Below are positions 63,157 through 64,000 of a DNA stretch of 64,000 nt, in pieces. Under the pieces are notes generated by a model. That model did no database searches, was not told where the DNA came from, and was given only the letters and a program-made list of their open reading frames with translations. Source of the stretch: Bifidobacterium asteroides (lineage in GTDB: Bacteria; Actinomycetota; Actinomycetes; Actinomycetales; Bifidobacteriaceae); NCBI RefSeq assembly GCF_009683175.1, contig NZ_WKKW01000005.1, forward strand, positions 62,001-126,000, given 5' to 3'. Positions within the stretch are counted from its first letter, which is position 1; every line of letters begins with the position of its first letter. The position numbers were made by a program, and so were the translations under genes.

Positions 63157-63270
63157 AATGCCTGAGCGCATTCATACTCTGGACGTAATCGCTGTCGTTG
63201 CGTCGGTCGCCCAGTGCACCTCGCCGGCATGAGAGGGGGAACAAGCACATAGAAGTGCGAGGAGAGAAGT

Positions 63271-63825
63271 ATGACGGAGTATATGGATCTGGCGCCGACC
63301 TGGGATGGGGATCAGGCAATTGAGGATTCGCTGGGACAGGAGTTTGGCGGCTGGTGGCCGTCTACCTGTGCTCAGGTGCCGCTGGGACTTGGTGACATCA
63401 ATCTGACAGTGCGAACCGTCAACTTCGTCCGGCCGACAGATGCTGCCGGGCATGAGGGTCTTACGGCGGATCTGAAGCGCATTCTCGTCAACCTGTGTGC
63501 GCTGGCATCCAAGGTCTTCGATGTGCTGCGGGGCCGTCTGCCGATGAAGAGCCTGGACCGTGTGCTCAACCGCGTCTGCATGGAACGGTTGGCTATGCTG
63601 GCCCAGCTGATGCGTGATCGGCATCTGGGCATGGTCCCCACGTCGGATCATGTCGGCCTGGCCTACCTGCCACTCATTCCTAAACTGGTCGAGCTCTACC
63701 GCGTTGACCGCGACCGGTACGAAACCACCATCGGATTCCTGGTCGGCGAGCGCACGGTGCTGACTAACCTGATCGTTGCAAGAAGCGGCTCGCGCTGGCT
63801 ATGTGTGCGCTTCGACATGGGCTAG
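63271..63825 (+). CDS. Rv3235-like conserved actinobacterial protein
   Basis: A 184-residue cytoplasmic protein of unknown function. It has a short acidic N-terminus, then two conserved regions, one helical around LNRVCMERLAMLAQLMR and one near the end with beta-strand character (RYETTIGFLVGERTVLTNLIVARSG, split after GFLVG, and RWLCVRFDMG). The pattern resembles the Rv3235 family of Actinobacteria; I am moderately sure. AGGAGAG precedes the ATG at 63271. Confidence 0.6.
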   Translation: MTEYMDLAPTWDGDQAIEDSLGQEFGGWWPSTCAQVPLGLGDINLTVRTVNFVRPTDAAGHEGLTADLKRILVNLCALASKVFDVLRGRLPMKSLDRVLNRVCMERLAMLAQLMRDRHLGMVPTSDHVGLAYLPLIPKLVELYRVDRDRYETTIGFLVGERTVLTNLIVARSGSRWLCVRFDMG

Positions 63826-63863
63826 GCGGCGGCTTTGGCGGGTTGACCCATATGATGGTGGGT

Positions 63864-64000
63864 ATGTTGCGTGAATATACGGTCGAGCTTCAACACCCGA
63901 CGACGGACAAGGACACCATCTATTCACTCCTGGCAAAACGCACCGCCCGCGACCCTGAGGAGCTGGTTGCCCAGTGGCAGGATCCCATGACCAGAAACTG
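63864..64000 (+). CDS. Acyl-CoA synthetase (AMP-forming), N-terminal fragment at window edge
   Basis: Only 45 codons are inside the window, and the reading frame continues past its end. The start MLREYTVELQHPTT followed by SLLAKRTARDPEELVAQW looks like the N-terminus of long-chain acyl-CoA ligases of actinobacteria. ATG codons at 63852 and 63855 and a GTG at 63858 are in frame, but there is no ribosome site. TATGAT at 63851-63856 lies exactly 7 nt before the ATG at 63864, so it may be leaderless. A second, complete synthetase gene lies about 5 kb upstream. Confidence 0.6.
   Translation, partial: MLREYTVELQHPTTDKDTIYSLLAKRTARDPEELVAQWQDPMTRN

Noticed and set aside
1-64000. CRISPR arrays, insertion sequences, prophage or integrative elements
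   Set aside because: Looked for transposases, integrases, phage structural genes and direct-repeat/spacer arrays across the window; none seen.

Overview
The window is about 60% G+C and reads as the chromosome of a Bifidobacterium or very close relative. The gene orders tig-clpP1-clpP2-clpX, proA-(hypothetical)-nadD-prs, HAD-glmU-rsfS-phosphatase and leuS-comEA-comEC-holA-tsaE-tsaB-rimI-tsaD point there, as do a pyruvate formate-lyase system, a GH51 arabinofuranosidase, an NADP isocitrate dehydrogenase in an otherwise fermentative gene set, and frequent GTG/TTG starts with start/stop overlaps. It looks like core chromosome: I saw no insertion sequence, phage, integrase, CRISPR array or rRNA. 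Three tRNA genes are present: Gln-TTG, Ala-GGC and Asn-GTT.

Layout. 1-8.5 kb: a MarR regulator, a HAD phosphatase, a five-gene minus-strand run (TetR, YccF-like membrane protein, cyclophilin, Vsr nuclease, Gfo/Idh oxidoreductase), a divergent MFS exporter with a palindromic operator candidate, then NAD synthetase and a small protein. 8.7-12.2 kb: pflB and pflA, with a CRP/GlxR-like site upstream and a terminator-like hairpin between them. 12.2-20.9 kb: five 16-bp tandem repeats, an RNase D/HRDC protein, trigger factor, ClpP1, ClpP2, ClpX, NAD kinase and RecN. 21.3-23.4 kb: a YtrA-type GntR regulator with an ABC ATPase and permease. 23.4-36.1 kb: thrC, glyA, proA, nadD, prs, tRNA-Gln, HAD phosphatase, glmU, rsfS, a histidine phosphatase, a disordered membrane protein and glycerol dehydrogenase (with a second CRP/GlxR-like site). 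36.2-39.8 kb: a minus-strand operon of ADP-ribosylglycohydrolase, NCS1 permease and PfkB kinase. 40-44 kb: tRNA-Ala, a 2-hydroxyacid dehydrogenase, a DUF1287-like protein, a CorA-like transporter and a lone amino-acid-binding lipoprotein. 44.2-54 kb: leuS, then a tightly overlapping seven-gene run (comEA, comEC, holA, tsaE, tsaB, rimI, tsaD), then tRNA-Asn. 54.4-64 kb: GH51 arabinofuranosidase, M23 peptidase, acyl-CoA synthetase, a lone sugar-binding-like lipoprotein, icd, a GuaB3-type protein, an Rv3235-like protein and the start of a second acyl-CoA synthetase.

How the genes fit together. Most of the window is housekeeping: NAD synthesis (nadD, nadE, nadK), proteolysis and folding, PRPP and UDP-GlcNAc synthesis, tRNA charging and t6A modification. 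The accessory parts are the TetR/MFS unit, the YtrA/ABC unit and the ADP-ribosylglycohydrolase/NCS1/PfkB operon. That operon is the best candidate here for an undescribed pathway; I infer import, N-glycosidic cleavage and sugar phosphorylation of a nucleoside-like compound. The two fermentation-linked loci, pflB and glycerol dehydrogenase, each carry a TGTGA-N6-TCAC palindrome upstream, suggesting shared Crp/GlxR-type control. At least four genes (nadE, leuS, guaB3 and the last acyl-CoA synthetase) have a -10-like hexamer exactly 7 nt before an ATG and no Shine-Dalgarno, which suggests leaderless transcripts.
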